DNA of 42,196 bases from Pseudomonas fluorescens (GCF_902497625.1 NZ_CABVGX010000050.1:1-42196); one strand, 5' to 3'. Positions 22,302 through 30,637 are shown, counted from the first letter of the stretch. Numbers and translations are program-made. The notes: generated by a model from the letters alone, not told the origin.

Positions 22302-23468
22302 ATGATGGGCGAATTTGATGCCATCCGACCTTACGACGACAGCGAAGTCCCAGCGGTATTGAACCGGCTGCTCGGCGACAAGGCATTTCTAGACATCCTC
22401 ATCCACTTCCGCTTCCCGCGTTATGCCGGTGCTTTCGGCTGGATGCTCAAACCCCTTATAGCCCATAAGCTGCGCCGTGAGTTTGCCGGCATCACTTCGG
22501 TGGCGTCTCTGCAGGACAAAGTCGAATATTACGTCGACCACACCATTGAACGCGCCACCGACGGCGTGACCTATACCGGCGTCGAACAATTCAAGACCGG
22601 CAGTGCCTACCTGTTCATCGCCAACCACCGCGACATCGTGATGGACCCGGCCTTTGTCAACTATGCCGTGTACCACGCCGGTTTGCCGACTCCGCGTATC
22701 GCGATCGGTGACAACCTGTTGCAAAAGCCCTTCGTCAGCGACTTGATGCGCCTGAACAAGAGCTTCATCGTGCACCGTTCCATCAGCGGTCGACGGGAGA
22801 AAATGGCGGCTTACCAGTTGCTGTCGGCATACATCAACCACTCGATCCGCAACGACTGCGCCTCGATCTGGATCGCCCAGGCTGAAGGCCGCGCCAAAGA
22901 CGGCGACGACCGCACCGAGTCGGCGATCCTCAAAATGTTCCACATGAGCCGCAAGGATGAGCCATTTGGCGAAGTCATTCGTTCGCTGAACGTGACCCCG
23001 GTGTCGATCAGCTATGAGTATGACCCGTGCGATCAGGCCAAAGCCCGCGAGTTGTATATCCGCGCCACCACAGGCACTTACTGCAAAGTGCCGGGTGAAG
23101 ACGATGTGAGCATCGCCAAGGGCATCACCGGCTACAAGGGTCGCGTGCATGTGAACTTTGCAGCGCCGATCACTGAACTGTTCGAAGACACCAAATTGCT
23201 GGCGATCGAAATGGACAAGAAGATCCTCGGCGGATATCGCCTGTTCCCGGTGCATTACCTGGCTTACGAGCAGTGGAAAGATGCCGACCCGCAATTGCTG
23301 GTGCCACTGGCCGCCGAGGTGTTCGAGGCGGACGAACTGGCCAGGGCGCAGGAAGAATGGCAGCGTCGTCTGGCTGAATGCCCGTCGGAACATCGGCCGT
23401 TCATGGTGCAGCAATACGCGACGCCGGTGCGCAATCAGTATCGGGTGAAGGCGGGGATGGCGCTGTAA
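22302..23468 (+). CDS. PlsC-like acyltransferase (1-acylglycerol-3-phosphate acyltransferase family)
   Basis: A 388-residue acyltransferase-fold protein, longer than PlsC (about 240) and nearer to the central part of PlsB. The catalytic block reads FIANHRDIVMDPAFVNYAVY near residue 107. The histidine-to-aspartate spacing is H-x5-D instead of the standard H-x4-D, or else the first D (H-x-D) is used. Later blocks agree with PlsB-like enzymes: RIAIGDNLLQKPFVSDLMRL, SFIVHRSISGRREK and WIAQAEGRAKDGDD. There is no membrane helix, so it may be peripheral. AAGAGAG lies just before the ATG at 22302. Lipid substrate unknown. A strong terminator follows. Confidence 0.87.
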   Translation: MMGEFDAIRPYDDSEVPAVLNRLLGDKAFLDILIHFRFPRYAGAFGWMLKPLIAHKLRREFAGITSVASLQDKVEYYVDHTIERATDGVTYTGVEQFKTGSAYLFIANHRDIVMDPAFVNYAVYHAGLPTPRIAIGDNLLQKPFVSDLMRLNKSFIVHRSISGRREKMAAYQLLSAYINHSIRNDCASIWIAQAEGRAKDGDDRTESAILKMFHMSRKDEPFGEVIRSLNVTPVSISYEYDPCDQAKARELYIRATTGTYCKVPGEDDVSIAKGITGYKGRVHVNFAAPITELFEDTKLLAIEMDKKILGGYRLFPVHYLAYEQWKDADPQLLVPLAAEVFEADELARAQEEWQRRLAECPSEHRPFMVQQYATPVRNQYRVKAGMAL

Positions 23469-23483
23469 TTGCCGCGACACTGC

Positions 23484-23510
23484 AACGGCGCCCTTGAGGC
23501 GCCGTTTTGT
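23484..23510 (+). terminator. Rho-independent terminator after the acyltransferase gene
   Basis: Stem ACGGCGCC/GGCGCCGT with loop CTTGA, followed by TTTTGTCTGTCT, 16 bases after the stop codon. Confidence 0.85.
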
Positions 23511-23558
23511 CTGTCTGCACCACATCCCCTCCTCACCATCTGATGATGTGTCAGTGCT

Positions 23559-23837
23559 TCAGACCCGGGTGCTGATCCACGACACCAGCAGCGCCACGCC
23601 CAGGCAGGCGAAGCCGAAACGGTAAAAAAACCGGTTCATGCGCAGCGTCGCCCAGTCGAGCACGGGCTCTTCACTGGGCCGACTATGACGCTGGGCCTGA
23701 AGGCTGGCCAGTGCGCGCTGCTCACGTTGACGCGTGGCATGCAGCAACCAGCTGCCGGGAAACGCCAGGAACAGGGCGAGCAGGTTGATCAATTTGGCGG
23801 GATGGGCAGTAAACAGCGTGATCAAGTGCAGCGACAT
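23559..23837 (-). CDS. Small membrane protein of unknown function
   Basis: A 92-residue protein I do not recognise. It has a hydrophobic segment at the N-terminal third (LINLLALFLAFPGSWLL), a charged, arginine/glutamine-rich middle (HATRQREQRALASLQAQRHS), and a second hydrophobic segment at the C-terminus (FGFACLGVALLVSWI). Both ends of the middle would lie on the same side of the membrane. GAGG lies six bases before the ATG at 23837, giving MSLHLITLF. Convergent with the acyltransferase gene. Confidence 0.75.
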   Translation of the reverse strand: MSLHLITLFTAHPAKLINLLALFLAFPGSWLLHATRQREQRALASLQAQRHSRPSEEPVLDWATLRMNRFFYRFGFACLGVALLVSWISTRV

Positions 23838-24032
23838 CTCAAACCTCGGCAAAACCTGAGTGACGGTCGCCAGGCCGGCGACAGCGGCGCGGATTCTACC
23901 TAAAGCATCTCCAGATGCCGTGCCTTTCCGACAAAAAAAAGCGAAACATCCGACAGAGTGTTGCTCTGTGTCACGGCACCGTCATCTGAGTGAGCCAGTC
24001 TGGCGCCCCTCGAAAACGACACGGACATCACC

Positions 24033-24239
24033 ATGCTGCACGCCGAAAACCAGGACCGCCTTTACCTCATCGCACAAAATGACGAGCAACAGGCGTTGGT
24101 TGGCAGCCTTGCCTTCAATGTTCAGGATCGCAACTGGCTGGTGTACTGCGCATTGGGCGGTCACCAGCATGCGGATTTGCCGGAGATGGATTTGCTGACC
24201 GGAGTCAGCGTCCTCGATTTCTACTCGCAGGCCGCTTGA
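24033..24239 (+). CDS. Small conserved-looking protein of unknown function
   Basis: A 68-residue acidic soluble protein, MLHAENQDRLYLIAQNDEQQ onward, ending VSVLDFYSQAA. Composition and codon use look like a real gene and it reads like small Pseudomonas-specific proteins, but no domain is recognised. The ribosome site is poor, so the start is uncertain. A hairpin repeat follows directly after its stop. Confidence 0.6.
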   Translation: MLHAENQDRLYLIAQNDEQQALVGSLAFNVQDRNWLVYCALGGHQHADLPEMDLLTGVSVLDFYSQAA

Positions 24240-24249
24240 AAAACGCCCC

Positions 24250-24352
24250 TGTAGGAGCTGCCGCAGGCTGCGATCTTTTGAACCTGATGCAGGGCGGGCA
24301 GTAAGCGCGAAGGCCAGGATCAAAAGATCGAAGCCTTCGGCAGCTCCTACGG
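24250..24352. repeat. REP-type inverted pair (GTAGGAGCTGCCGCAGGCTG family)
   Basis: Left arm GTAGGAGCTGCCGCAGGCTG plus CGATCTTTTG; right arm CAAAAGATCG plus AAGCCTTCGGCAGCTCCTAC. The arms lie about 40 bases apart, between two convergent genes. The sequence differs from the GGGAGCG-type repeats of this window, so it is a separate REP class. Confidence 0.85.
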
Positions 24353-24360
24353 GCCTCGCA

Positions 24361-24945
24361 TTACTCGGCGAGCACCTGACCTACTGTCGGGTCCTTGAAC
24401 AAGCGGGTCAGCGCGTCGCTCAAGACATCACTCACCAGCTTGGTGTTGGTTTCCTGGTTTGGCGCCATGCCGAAACGCTGGTCCAGCGACGCGCCGTAAC
24501 GGCCGCTGTAACGGCGATTGGCGTTCTGCACATCGGAGCGGAATGTCGCGCCAATGGTCGCTTCAGTCACGTACATGCCTTCCTTCGGGGACTGATATTT
24601 CAGCTCGGCGAGGGTCACGGTCAATTGCGGCGCGTTCATCGCATTGGATGTCGGCGTGAAGCCCAGCAGGCGCACAGCTGCTTCGGCTTGCGCCTGCAGT
24701 TTCGGCAGGATCTGAGCACCCTGCACCGTGATCGCGCTGGTTTCCGGGTACATGCCACCGCGGGTGCCCAGGGTTGGCGAAGGACGACCGTCGACCACTC
24801 TCACCACCACTGGCTGACCACGACCTACCGGCGCAAGCTGCGCGTTCAGCTTCGGCTCGGGATTCAGTTGTTGCGGGCTGTGGGCGCAGCCGGCGAGGGT
24901 CAAAGCGGTCACAGTGATCAAACCGAACAACAGGCGTTGCAACAT
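24361..24945 (-). CDS. YajG-family lipoprotein
   Basis: A 194-residue lipoprotein with signal MLQRLLFGLITVTALTLAGC and the lipidated cysteine at residue 20. The body has the YajG pattern: VVVRVVDGRPSPTLGTRGGM, AEAAVRLLGFTPTSNA, LTVTLAELKYQSPKEG and NQETNTKLVSDVLSDALTRL. The ATG at 24945 has GGAG eight bases upstream. An ATG six bases earlier would leave too little space. Outer-membrane attachment is expected (Ala at +2). Function unknown. Monocistronic. Confidence 0.88.
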   Translation of the reverse strand: MLQRLLFGLITVTALTLAGCAHSPQQLNPEPKLNAQLAPVGRGQPVVVRVVDGRPSPTLGTRGGMYPETSAITVQGAQILPKLQAQAEAAVRLLGFTPTSNAMNAPQLTVTLAELKYQSPKEGMYVTEATIGATFRSDVQNANRRYSGRYGASLDQRFGMAPNQETNTKLVSDVLSDALTRLFKDPTVGQVLAE

Positions 24946-25151
24946 GCTCATCTCTCCAGAATCAGGCACTAACAGGCCGGCAGTATAGCGGTGCGCCATC
25001 GTCGCGAACTAGCGTCTCTCAACGATTGCTGAAAACTCTGACAAAGCCGGCCGATGGCGGTTCCTGTCACACAGATGTCATCACTCATACATGGTCGCGT
25101 CACGGGTCGCTGTCACTCTTCACAGCAATCACCCTCACACGGTATTTCGCC

Positions 25152-25385
25152 ATGCGCTATCTCATCTCGCTGTTCGCGCCACGCCCGCTGCATCGCTGCT
25201 TCGCCCTGCTCGACCGCAACGGTCACTGCCAGGCTTTCAAGCAATGCAGCCTCCAGCCGATGGGCGATGGCTGGGTCGAAATCGAAGAAATCCGCCTCAA
25301 CTGGCTGCACCAGGCGTTGCCGCCCAGCGCCCGCGTCAGCCCGCGTCGGCAACGCTCACGCGTGCAACATCTGTTGACCACCTGA
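25152..25385 (+). CDS. Small basic protein of unknown function
   Basis: A possible 77-residue protein, MRYLISLFAPRPLHRCFALL onward, with a tidy middle (WVEIEEIRLNWLHQALP) and a basic tail. No family recognised and no clear ribosome site. An opposing frame of similar length exists on the other strand, so the call rests on sequence character only. The start could be elsewhere. Confidence 0.5.
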   Translation: MRYLISLFAPRPLHRCFALLDRNGHCQAFKQCSLQPMGDGWVEIEEIRLNWLHQALPPSARVSPRRQRSRVQHLLTT

Positions 25386-26123
25386 CCAGACGCTTAATAA
25401 AAGTCATTAAACACGTCCATTTCCCCGCGTTTCTTCGTTACAATCTCCCCCCGATTATAAGGACGTCTCCTGATCGGGCCTCGCGACATCGTCAATGCGC
25501 TTGCATTGGCACCTTGTACCGCCCACAGAGAGCCGCCCACACAGATCGAGTGAAGCTGGCGCGCTTGCTGTTCCTCTGGCAAAACCCCCACTTTGCGCGA
25601 ATCTGCAGAGCTGTCATTCCGCTCGGTTACTGAGCTTGTTTGCCCGTTTTTGCCTGTCATGCCATCCATGCCGGCGATTCACTCGGGCACAGTGCCAAGC
25701 CTGGACAGCCCTTTTTTGAGGTTCACGTCTTCAAAAGAGCGTGAAAAAAACGGGTTTTCACAACTTCACAAGAGTGTGGCGAGCAAATGAATAGTTTTGC
25801 GTCTGAACATGCACCATTAGCGTCTGAAACAGCCCAACGACACAGGACCGAGTACTCCTCGAACACCGGAGCCTGAAGCCTGTCCGCTACGGATTTGGTT
25901 GCACAAACGGATGACTCGACCATAAGTCGAATTGCCAGCCGCGCGTTGAAATGAGTTCATGGACCTCATTGACCCGGCCGGTAGCGTCCGTCGAAGTTGC
26001 GATGAATTGCGAAGATTCGGACATGGCATCACCGCCACGGGACCTGGGGCTTCACTGACACGCCCCGAAACCCCTGGCAGCCATGCCGACAATTTGGTGC
26101 TGCAGATTTTGGAGACGCGTTAA
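25386..26123 (+). other. Long gene-free leader upstream of mqo
   Basis: This 738-base interval holds no convincing gene on either strand. A possible -10 (TACAAT) lies at 25440-25445 without a good -35. A 29-codon frame at 25787-25876 (MNSFASEHAPLASETAQRHR onward) and a 27-codon GTG frame at 25550-25633 are intact but have weak ribosome sites. There is a local direct repeat GCGTCTGAA at 25798 and 25820. It may be a long 5' leader or harbour a small RNA; nothing here proves that. Confidence 0.4.
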
Positions 26124-27632
26124 ATGGCGCATAACGAAGCAGTCGACGTAGTACTGGTTGGGGCGGGCATCATGAGTGCCACCCTGGCTGTACTGCTCAA
26201 AGAGCTCGACCCCGCGATCAAGCTGGAAGTCGTCGAGCTGATGGATTCCGGTGCGGCGGAGAGTTCCAATCCGTGGAACAACGCCGGCACCGGTCACGCC
26301 GGGCTGTGTGAGCTCAACTACACGCCGCAGGCCGCCGACGGCAGCGTCGACATCAAGAAAGCCGTGCACATCAACACCCAGTTTGAGGTGTCAAAGCAGT
26401 TCTGGTCGTACCTGACCAAAAAAGGCACCTTCGGCTCGTGCAAATCCTTCATCAGCCCGGTGCCGCACCTGAGCTTCGTGCAGGGCGACAGCGGCGTGTC
26501 CTTCCTCAAGGAACGCTTCGAGGTGCTGAGCAAGCACCACGCCTTCGCCGACATGGAATACACCGAAGACAAGGCCACGATGGCCGAATGGATGCCGCTG
26601 ATGATGCCGGGCCGTCCGGCTGACGAAGTGTTGGCCGCCACCCGCGTGATCAACGGCACCGACGTCAACTTTGGCGCCCTGACCAACCAATTGCTCAAGC
26701 ACCTGACCAGCGCACCCGATGCCCAGGTCAAGTACTGCAAGCGCGTGACCGGCCTCAAGCGTAACGGCAGCGGCTGGACTGTCAGCATCAAGGACGTCAA
26801 CAGCGGCAACAGCCGTGAAGTCGACGCCAAATTCGTTTTCCTCGGCGCAGGCGGTGCGGCACTGCCGCTGTTGCAGGCGTCGGGCATCGAAGAAAGCAAA
26901 GGCTTCGGCGGCTTCCCGATCAGTGGCCAGTGGCTGCGCTGCGACAATCCGGACGTGGTCAAACATCACCAGGCCAAGGTGTACAGCCAGGCAGCGGTCG
27001 GTTCGCCGCCCATGTCGGTGCCGCACCTCGACACCCGTGTGGTGGATGGCAAGAAGTCGCTGCTGTTCGGGCCTTACGCCGGTTTCACCACCAAGTTCCT
27101 CAAGCACGGTTCGTTCATGGACCTGCCGATGTCGGTTCGCGCCGGCAACATCGGACCGATGCTGGCCGTGGCGAAAAACAACATGGACCTGACCAAGTAC
27201 CTGGTCAGCGAAGTGATGCAGTCGATGGAGCAGCGCCTCGATTCCCTGCGTCGTTTTTACCCGCAGGCGAAAGCCGAAGACTGGCGCCTTGAAGTGGCTG
27301 GCCAACGGGTGCAGATCATCAAGAAAGACCCGAAAAAAGGTGGCATCTTGCAGTTCGGTACCGAACTGGTCGCTGCGAAGGACGGTACGCTGGCCGCGCT
27401 GCTCGGCGCCTCTCCAGGCGCTTCGGTGACGGTTTCGATCATGCTCGAGCTGATCGAGAAATGCTTCCCGGCCAAGACATCCGGCGAGTGGGCAACCAAG
27501 CTGGCGGAAATCTTCCCGGCGCGGGAAAAGGTTCTGGAAACCGATGCTGCGCTTTATCGCAAGATCAACACGCAGAACAACATCGCTCTGGAACTGGTTG
27601 AAGAAAGCAGCGAAACCCCAAGTTTCGCTTGA
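26124..27632 (+). CDS. mqo: Malate:quinone oxidoreductase
   Basis: A 502-residue FAD-dependent peripheral membrane enzyme that oxidises malate to oxaloacetate and passes electrons to quinone, serving the TCA cycle. The N-terminal FAD fold is VDVVLVGAGIMSATLAVLL. The family block SSNPWNNAGTGHAGLCELNY follows at about residue 51. KFVFLGAGGAALPLLQASGI and TKFLKHGSFMDLPMSVR are also typical. Length is normal. GGAG lies nine bases before the ATG. Its place beside the PA4642-like gene matches mqoB of P. aeruginosa. A terminator follows the stop. Confidence 0.97.
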   Translation: MAHNEAVDVVLVGAGIMSATLAVLLKELDPAIKLEVVELMDSGAAESSNPWNNAGTGHAGLCELNYTPQAADGSVDIKKAVHINTQFEVSKQFWSYLTKKGTFGSCKSFISPVPHLSFVQGDSGVSFLKERFEVLSKHHAFADMEYTEDKATMAEWMPLMMPGRPADEVLAATRVINGTDVNFGALTNQLLKHLTSAPDAQVKYCKRVTGLKRNGSGWTVSIKDVNSGNSREVDAKFVFLGAGGAALPLLQASGIEESKGFGGFPISGQWLRCDNPDVVKHHQAKVYSQAAVGSPPMSVPHLDTRVVDGKKSLLFGPYAGFTTKFLKHGSFMDLPMSVRAGNIGPMLAVAKNNMDLTKYLVSEVMQSMEQRLDSLRRFYPQAKAEDWRLEVAGQRVQIIKKDPKKGGILQFGTELVAAKDGTLAALLGASPGASVTVSIMLELIEKCFPAKTSGEWATKLAEIFPAREKVLETDAALYRKINTQNNIALELVEESSETPSFA

Positions 27633-27644
27633 TTCTGCCGCATA

Positions 27645-27686
27645 AAAAAACGCCCCGTTCTCCTTGAGAGCGGGGCGTTTTTTTTG
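27645..27686 (+). terminator. Rho-independent terminator after mqo
   Basis: Stem AACGCCCCG/CGGGGCGTT with an internal TTCTCCTTGAGAG loop-stem, then a run of at least eight T. It is flanked by A-runs on the left, so it may also work for the opposite strand. Confidence 0.93.
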
Positions 27687-27695
27687 TGCCTGTAC

Positions 27696-27784
27696 AAGAT
27701 CGCAGCCTCGTTTCACTCGACAGCTGCTACAGGGGTCACACAACCATCTGTAGCAGCTGTCGAGTGAAGCGAGGCTGCGATCTT
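27696..27784. repeat. Near-perfect inverted repeat (AAGATCGCAGCCTCG family)
   Basis: Arms of about 37 bases (AAGATCGCAGCCTCGTTTCA onward, and the mirror ending GAGGCTGCGATCTT) around a short loop. It lies between the convergent mqo and PA4642-like genes. It is one of several dispersed REP classes in the window. Confidence 0.88.
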
Positions 27785-27790
27785 TGGATC

Positions 27791-28078
27791 TTAAACGCGA
27801 GCCTTGGCAATCAGCTCGATGTACTCGGCCGCATTGCGCTGATCCTTGATCACCGCAACAAAATCATTACCGTGCTCATCCTTGCCATCCAGGTCGTAAC
27901 CGGCATCGACGAAGAACGTCAGAAAACGCCCGAAATCATCGATACGCAGGCCACGATAAGCCTTGATCAATTTGTGCAGCGACGGTGAAGTGGCATCGAC
28001 CGGCTCGAACTCGAGGAACAACTTGATCTGCTCATCGCCGATCTCGTCACCAATCACTTGCTTCTTATCTTTACGCAT
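27791..28078 (-). CDS. PA4642-family small protein
   Basis: A 95-residue acidic soluble protein (MRKDKKQVIGDEIGDEQIKL onward) that I recognise as the conserved Pseudomonas protein next to mqo, PA4642 in P. aeruginosa. Repeated short motifs such as RIDDFGRFLTFFVDAGYDLD suggest a compact helical fold. GGAG lies six bases before the ATG. Function unknown. Confidence 0.85.
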   Translation of the reverse strand: MRKDKKQVIGDEIGDEQIKLFLEFEPVDATSPSLHKLIKAYRGLRIDDFGRFLTFFVDAGYDLDGKDEHGNDFVAVIKDQRNAAEYIELIAKARV

Positions 28079-28141
28079 TGCCGACTCCAGCTCGCAGACA
28101 TTTCACGGGGCGGGCAGTTTACCCCTCACTGGCCGCCAGGC

Positions 28142-28627
28142 TCAACGCGGACGAACGCTGCCGGTGTGCAGATCGGCCCAGACATGGCCGTTGGCGTAGC
28201 TGAGAAACTGGCAGTACACCGTGCCGTTGCGCAACAGATCCATGACCACGCGGTATTGCGCCATCGGGTAGTTCAACGTCAGGGTTTTGCTCTTGTCGTC
28301 ATAAACCGGCTTCTTCAGGCTTTTGCTTTCGCCATCGAAATTGATCAGCACCTGGTTGATGGTCGCGCCTTTGTTCAGGGATTTGCCCTTGAGGCGAATC
28401 AGCATCGGCGACGTGACCGGGATGGGCTGCTGATTTGACTGGCGCTGACTGCCGACCACCACCGAATATTCGGTGACCTGCAGCAGCTGTTGCTGCTCAG
28501 GATCGGCATCGCGCAGGGTCAGGTCATCCGGCGGCAGAAACTGCGCGTGCATTGGCGCGGGCGCGGCGGCCAGTGGCAGACTGAGGGTGAACAACAAGGC
28601 GGCGCAGCTGCGGATCAACAGACTCAT
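28142..28627 (-). CDS. Exported protein of unknown function (PA4643-like position)
   Basis: A 161-residue protein with a signal peptide (LLIRSCAALLFTLSLPLAAA, cleavage near residue 22). The remainder is beta-rich, e.g. LLQVTEYSVVVGSQRQ and TLTLNYPMAQYRVVMDLLRN. It has no lipobox and is probably periplasmic. GGGAG lies six bases before the ATG. Position between the PA4642-like gene and the cupin/hpt genes matches P. aeruginosa PA4643. Function not known. Confidence 0.8.
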   Translation of the reverse strand: MSLLIRSCAALLFTLSLPLAAAPAPMHAQFLPPDDLTLRDADPEQQQLLQVTEYSVVVGSQRQSNQQPIPVTSPMLIRLKGKSLNKGATINQVLINFDGESKSLKKPVYDDKSKTLTLNYPMAQYRVVMDLLRNGTVYCQFLSYANGHVWADLHTGSVRPR

Positions 28628-28656
28628 GAAAGGCTCCCGACAAGAAGCTGAGCACT

Positions 28657-28788
28657 GTAGCAGCTGGCGCAGCCTGCGTCCGGCGGCGCAGCCGTCGTGA
28701 AATCAGGCAATGCGGTCACTCAGGTCAATCGGGCATTCAAGGTTTACGACAGCGGCGCAGCCGGACGCAGGCTGCGCCAGCTGCTACA
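28657..28788. repeat. REP doublet (GTAGCAGCTGGCGCAGCCTG family)
   Basis: Arms GTAGCAGCTGGCGCAGCCTG-CGTCCGGC and the mirror GCCGGACG-CAGGCTGCGCCAGCTGCTAC enclose about 75 bases. The same family is found at 10217-10283 inside the long inverted repeat. Confidence 0.88.
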
Positions 28789-28798
28789 CCGGTGATGG

Positions 28799-29272
28799 TC
28801 AGTCGAACTGAGCACGCATCCAGGCTTGATACTCCTCAACGCCCGGCTGGCCTTCACACGGCGCCCAATCTGCAAGTTCACCCTCACCCACCGGTCGGTA
28901 AGGCCCGGCCTTGCATTCGAACATGACGGTGTCAGCCTCGAGCACTACCAGACCGTGGAACACACCGGTCGGCAGGTCAACTCCAATACAATCGCCACCG
29001 GCTTGCAGGATCTGCTGGTTAACCACCGCGCCGGACTCGTCGAAAATCAACAAACCCAGTCGGCCTTTGACCACCAGCAAGGTTTCAGCCTTGTGCTCGC
29101 CCAAATGCCGGTGCGGCGGAATGTAGGTGCTGGGTTGCAGCCCTACCGCCATGCGATGACAGGCGTCGTCCATCTGATGAAAATTGTGGTGCTGACGCCC
29201 ACGAGGACTGGCCGTCGCTTTCTCGGCCAATTCGCTGAACAGGGTTTGATCAAGAAAGCTCGGCACGGTCAT
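28799..29272 (-). CDS. WbuC-family cupin metalloprotein
   Basis: A 157-residue single-domain cupin. Metal-binding residues of motif 1 lie in YIPPHRHLGEHKAETLLVVKG (split H-x-H ... E) near residue 57, and the second-strand histidine in DLPTGVFHGLVVLE near residue 115. The WbuC name comes from O-antigen clusters, but many members are elsewhere and uncharacterised. The ATG at 29272 lies four bases after the hpt stop, and its ribosome site AAGGA sits inside the end of hpt. It is therefore translated with hpt. A link to purine salvage is only positional. Confidence 0.85.
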   Translation of the reverse strand: MTVPSFLDQTLFSELAEKATASPRGRQHHNFHQMDDACHRMAVGLQPSTYIPPHRHLGEHKAETLLVVKGRLGLLIFDESGAVVNQQILQAGGDCIGVDLPTGVFHGLVVLEADTVMFECKAGPYRPVGEGELADWAPCEGQPGVEEYQAWMRAQFD

Positions 29273-29276
29273 TTTT

Positions 29277-29834
29277 TTACATTCCTTTAACGGCGAAAAT
29301 GCCGTTGGCGTTACGCCAGTAGCCTTTGTAGTCCATGCCATAACCGAAGATGTAGCGGTCGATGCACGGCAACCCGACGAAATCGGCCTTGAGGTCCGGG
29401 CGCGCCTTGCGCTCGTGGTCCTTGTCGATCAGCACGGCGGTGTGAACTTTGCGCGCACCGGCGTGTTTGCAGAAGTCGATGATAGCGCCGAGTGTGTGAC
29501 CTTCGTCGAGGATGTCGTCGATGATCAGCACGTCGCGATCAATGAACGAAACTTCCGGCTTGGCTTTCCAGAACAGGTCGCCGCCACTGGTTTCGTTGCG
29601 ATAACGGGTCGCGTGCAGGTAAGACGCTTCCAGCGGGAAATGCAGATGCGTCAGCAGCTTGCCAGCGAAAATCAGGCCGCCGTTCATCACACAGAAGACC
29701 ACCGGATTACTGTCAGCCAGTTGTTCGTTGATGTGCGCACCGACGCGGGCGATGGCCGCCTCGACTTCAGCTTCGGTGTACAGGCAGTCAGCCTCTCGCA
29801 TGATTTGACGGATATGCTCGAGATCAGCGGACAT
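29277..29834 (-). CDS. hpt: Hypoxanthine-guanine phosphoribosyltransferase
   Basis: A 185-residue cytoplasmic salvage enzyme converting hypoxanthine or guanine plus PRPP to IMP or GMP. The PRPP loop VLIIDDILDEGHTLGAIIDF lies at about 101-120, the purine-contact lysine in VGLPCIDRYIFGYGMDYKGY near the C-terminus. The length equals that of the P. aeruginosa enzyme. GGAG lies six bases before the ATG at 29834; the upstream extension to 29873 is not supported. Divergent from upp across 160 bases, so salvage genes for purine and pyrimidine share a control region. Confidence 0.96.
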   Translation of the reverse strand: MSADLEHIRQIMREADCLYTEAEVEAAIARVGAHINEQLADSNPVVFCVMNGGLIFAGKLLTHLHFPLEASYLHATRYRNETSGGDLFWKAKPEVSFIDRDVLIIDDILDEGHTLGAIIDFCKHAGARKVHTAVLIDKDHERKARPDLKADFVGLPCIDRYIFGYGMDYKGYWRNANGIFAVKGM

Positions 29835-29949
29835 GGCGCTCTCCGGGGTTGAGGAATCAGGAAAAGCGGGCAAAGGTACGCATCCCGCGCGGTCAGATCA
29901 AGGCTTTGTGGACTAACGTACTCTGTGTCTATAGGACAACACCCTCGGA

Positions 29950-29961
29950 TAGATTAATCTA
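29950..29961. promoter_or_regulatory. 12-base perfect palindrome between hpt and upp
   Basis: TAGATTAATCTA is an AT-rich perfect palindrome in the divergent hpt/upp control region, 36 bases before the upp start. It could be an operator or overlap a promoter element. The regulator is not known. Confidence 0.3.
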
Positions 29962-29996
29962 GGCCGGTTTTTTTGCCCGCCGCCGGAGCCTTTCCC

Positions 29997-30635
29997 ATGC
30001 CCATCCTCGAGATCCGCCACCCGCTGATCCGTCATAAACTTGGCCTGATGCGCCGTGCAGACATCAGCACCAAGAATTTCCGTGAGCTCGCTCAGGAAGT
30101 CGGAGCCCTGCTCACTTACGAAGCCACCAAAGACCTGCCGCTCGAAACCTACGATATCGAAGGTTGGGCCGGCACTGTGTCGGTCGAGAAAATCGCCGGC
30201 AAGAAAATTACCGTGGTGCCGATTTTGCGCGCCGGTATCGGCATGCTCGAAGGCGTACTCAGCCTGATCCCCGGCGCCAAAGTCAGCGCCGTGGGTGTCG
30301 CCCGTAATGAAGAAACGCTGCAGGCCCACACCTATCTGGAAAAACTGGTCCCGGAAATCAACGAACGTCTGGCGATGATCATTGACCCGATGCTCGCCAC
30401 CGGCAGCTCCATGGTTGCCACCATCGACCTGCTGAAAAAGGCCGGTTGCCGCGATATTCGCGCGATGGTGCTGGTCGCCGCGCCGGAAGGCATTGCCGCT
30501 GTGGAGAAGGCTCACCCGGACGTGACCATTTACACCGCCTCCATTGATGAACGCCTCAACGAACACGGTTACATCATTCCAGGCCTGGGCGACGCCGGTG
30601 ACAAGATCTTCGGCACCAAGCAGAAGGACGCTTGA
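29997..30635 (+). CDS. upp: Uracil phosphoribosyltransferase
   Basis: A 212-residue enzyme making UMP from uracil and PRPP. The PRPP-binding motif is AMIIDPMLATGSSMVATIDL near residue 125, and the uracil-binding C-terminal part reads YIIPGLGDAGDKIFGTK. The ATG at 29997 has GGAG eight bases upstream. An earlier in-frame start at 29973 is less likely. uraA begins two bases after its stop, giving a transport-plus-salvage operon. Confidence 0.97.
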   Translation: MPILEIRHPLIRHKLGLMRRADISTKNFRELAQEVGALLTYEATKDLPLETYDIEGWAGTVSVEKIAGKKITVVPILRAGIGMLEGVLSLIPGAKVSAVGVARNEETLQAHTYLEKLVPEINERLAMIIDPMLATGSSMVATIDLLKKAGCRDIRAMVLVAAPEGIAAVEKAHPDVTIYTASIDERLNEHGYIIPGLGDAGDKIFGTKQKDA

Positions 30636-30637
30636 AC

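Noticed and set aside
25394..26092. Two 91-codon frames on the minus strand (25394-25669 and 25817-26092)
   Set aside because: No ribosome site, no recognisable fold and unnatural composition; the interval is better read as the mqo leader.
26391..27743. A 450-codon open frame on the minus strand
   Set aside because: It is antisense to mqo and includes the terminator; mqo is certain.
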